The position numbers were made by a program, and so were the translations under genes. The notes below the pieces were generated by a model. That model saw only the letters and a program-made list of their open reading frames with translations, did no database searches and was not told where the DNA came from. This document shows positions 35,436-35,457 of a DNA stretch of 35,457 nt, one piece after another. The DNA is from Hyphomicrobiales bacterium (lineage in GTDB: Bacteria; Pseudomonadota; Alphaproteobacteria; Rhizobiales; Rhizobiaceae), in assembly GCA_900472785.1 (NCBI GenBank), contig UCJH01000082.1, positions 1 to 35,457 on the forward strand, written 5' to 3'. Each line of letters begins with the position of its first letter. The stretch's first letter is position 1.

Positions 35436-35457
35436 CCATCATCCTCGGGCTTGACCC
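35436..35457 (+). repeat. Palindromic repeat copy truncated by window end
   Basis: ATCCTCGGG at 35441-35449, then CTTGACCC, where the window stops. It matches the first arm and loop of the element at 34187-34209 and would complete its hairpin just outside the window. Confidence 0.75.

Overview
The window is about 35 kb of GC-rich chromosomal DNA from an alphaproteobacterium, most likely a member of the Rhizobiaceae (Rhizobium/Agrobacterium/Ensifer group). I infer this from four things: a Usg-family protein, a PdhS/DivJ/PleC-type histidine kinase, a UvrB with long N- and C-terminal extensions, and many rhizobial palindromic repeats near the right edge. These include 'catcctcggg…cccgagg' hairpins and 'cctctccc…gggagagg' mosaics. 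No sequence search could be run, so family names rest on recognised motifs.

Left part (1-9.2 kb). It opens inside a polar amino acid ABC permease cut by the window edge, followed by usg, an SDR with a degenerate active site (- strand), a DUF2270 membrane protein (-), a TPR-methyltransferase and a convergent GFA-family protein. Next is a five-segment membrane protein whose reading frame is broken near 5091. Then come a 3-hydroxyisobutyrate dehydrogenase-type oxidoreductase, a shared terminator, an Lrp/AsnC regulator (-), and an overlapping pair encoding a membrane-anchored thermonuclease and a 4-Cys uracil-DNA glycosylase (-).

Middle part (9.2-20.2 kb). A membrane histidine kinase faces a coupled eptA-dgkA pair (phosphoethanolamine transfer to lipid A, and recycling of the diacylglycerol released). 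cobT and cobS, the lower-ligand steps of cobalamin synthesis, diverge from each other. A DUF1289 protein and a membrane retropepsin-like protease are translationally coupled. A nine-copy heptanucleotide repeat separates them from an ABC-2 exporter pair and a second methyltransferase. A 427-nt stretch without a convincing gene ends in an orphan + strand terminator.

Right part (19-35.4 kb). A divergent ampC/LysR (AmpR-like) pair comes first, then an extensin-like_C cell-wall protein, a lipoprotein with two reduced Kazal inhibitor domains, a Cache-domain chemoreceptor and a YciA-type thioesterase. After these are a small orphan protein, a DUF486 membrane protein, a GGDEF-EAL protein with both active sites intact, two tandem DUF3137 paralogues, uvrB, a repeat-filled spacer and a secreted DUF3828 protein.

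Most of the region is ordinary core/housekeeping sequence. I see no prophage, CRISPR array, tRNA, rRNA, insertion sequence or clear novel defence system. The points most worth a second look are palindromic repeats translated in frame in the UvrB tail, the two-headed Kazal lipoprotein, the broken membrane gene with a helix-hairpin-helix-like segment, the heptamer array, and the orphan terminator.
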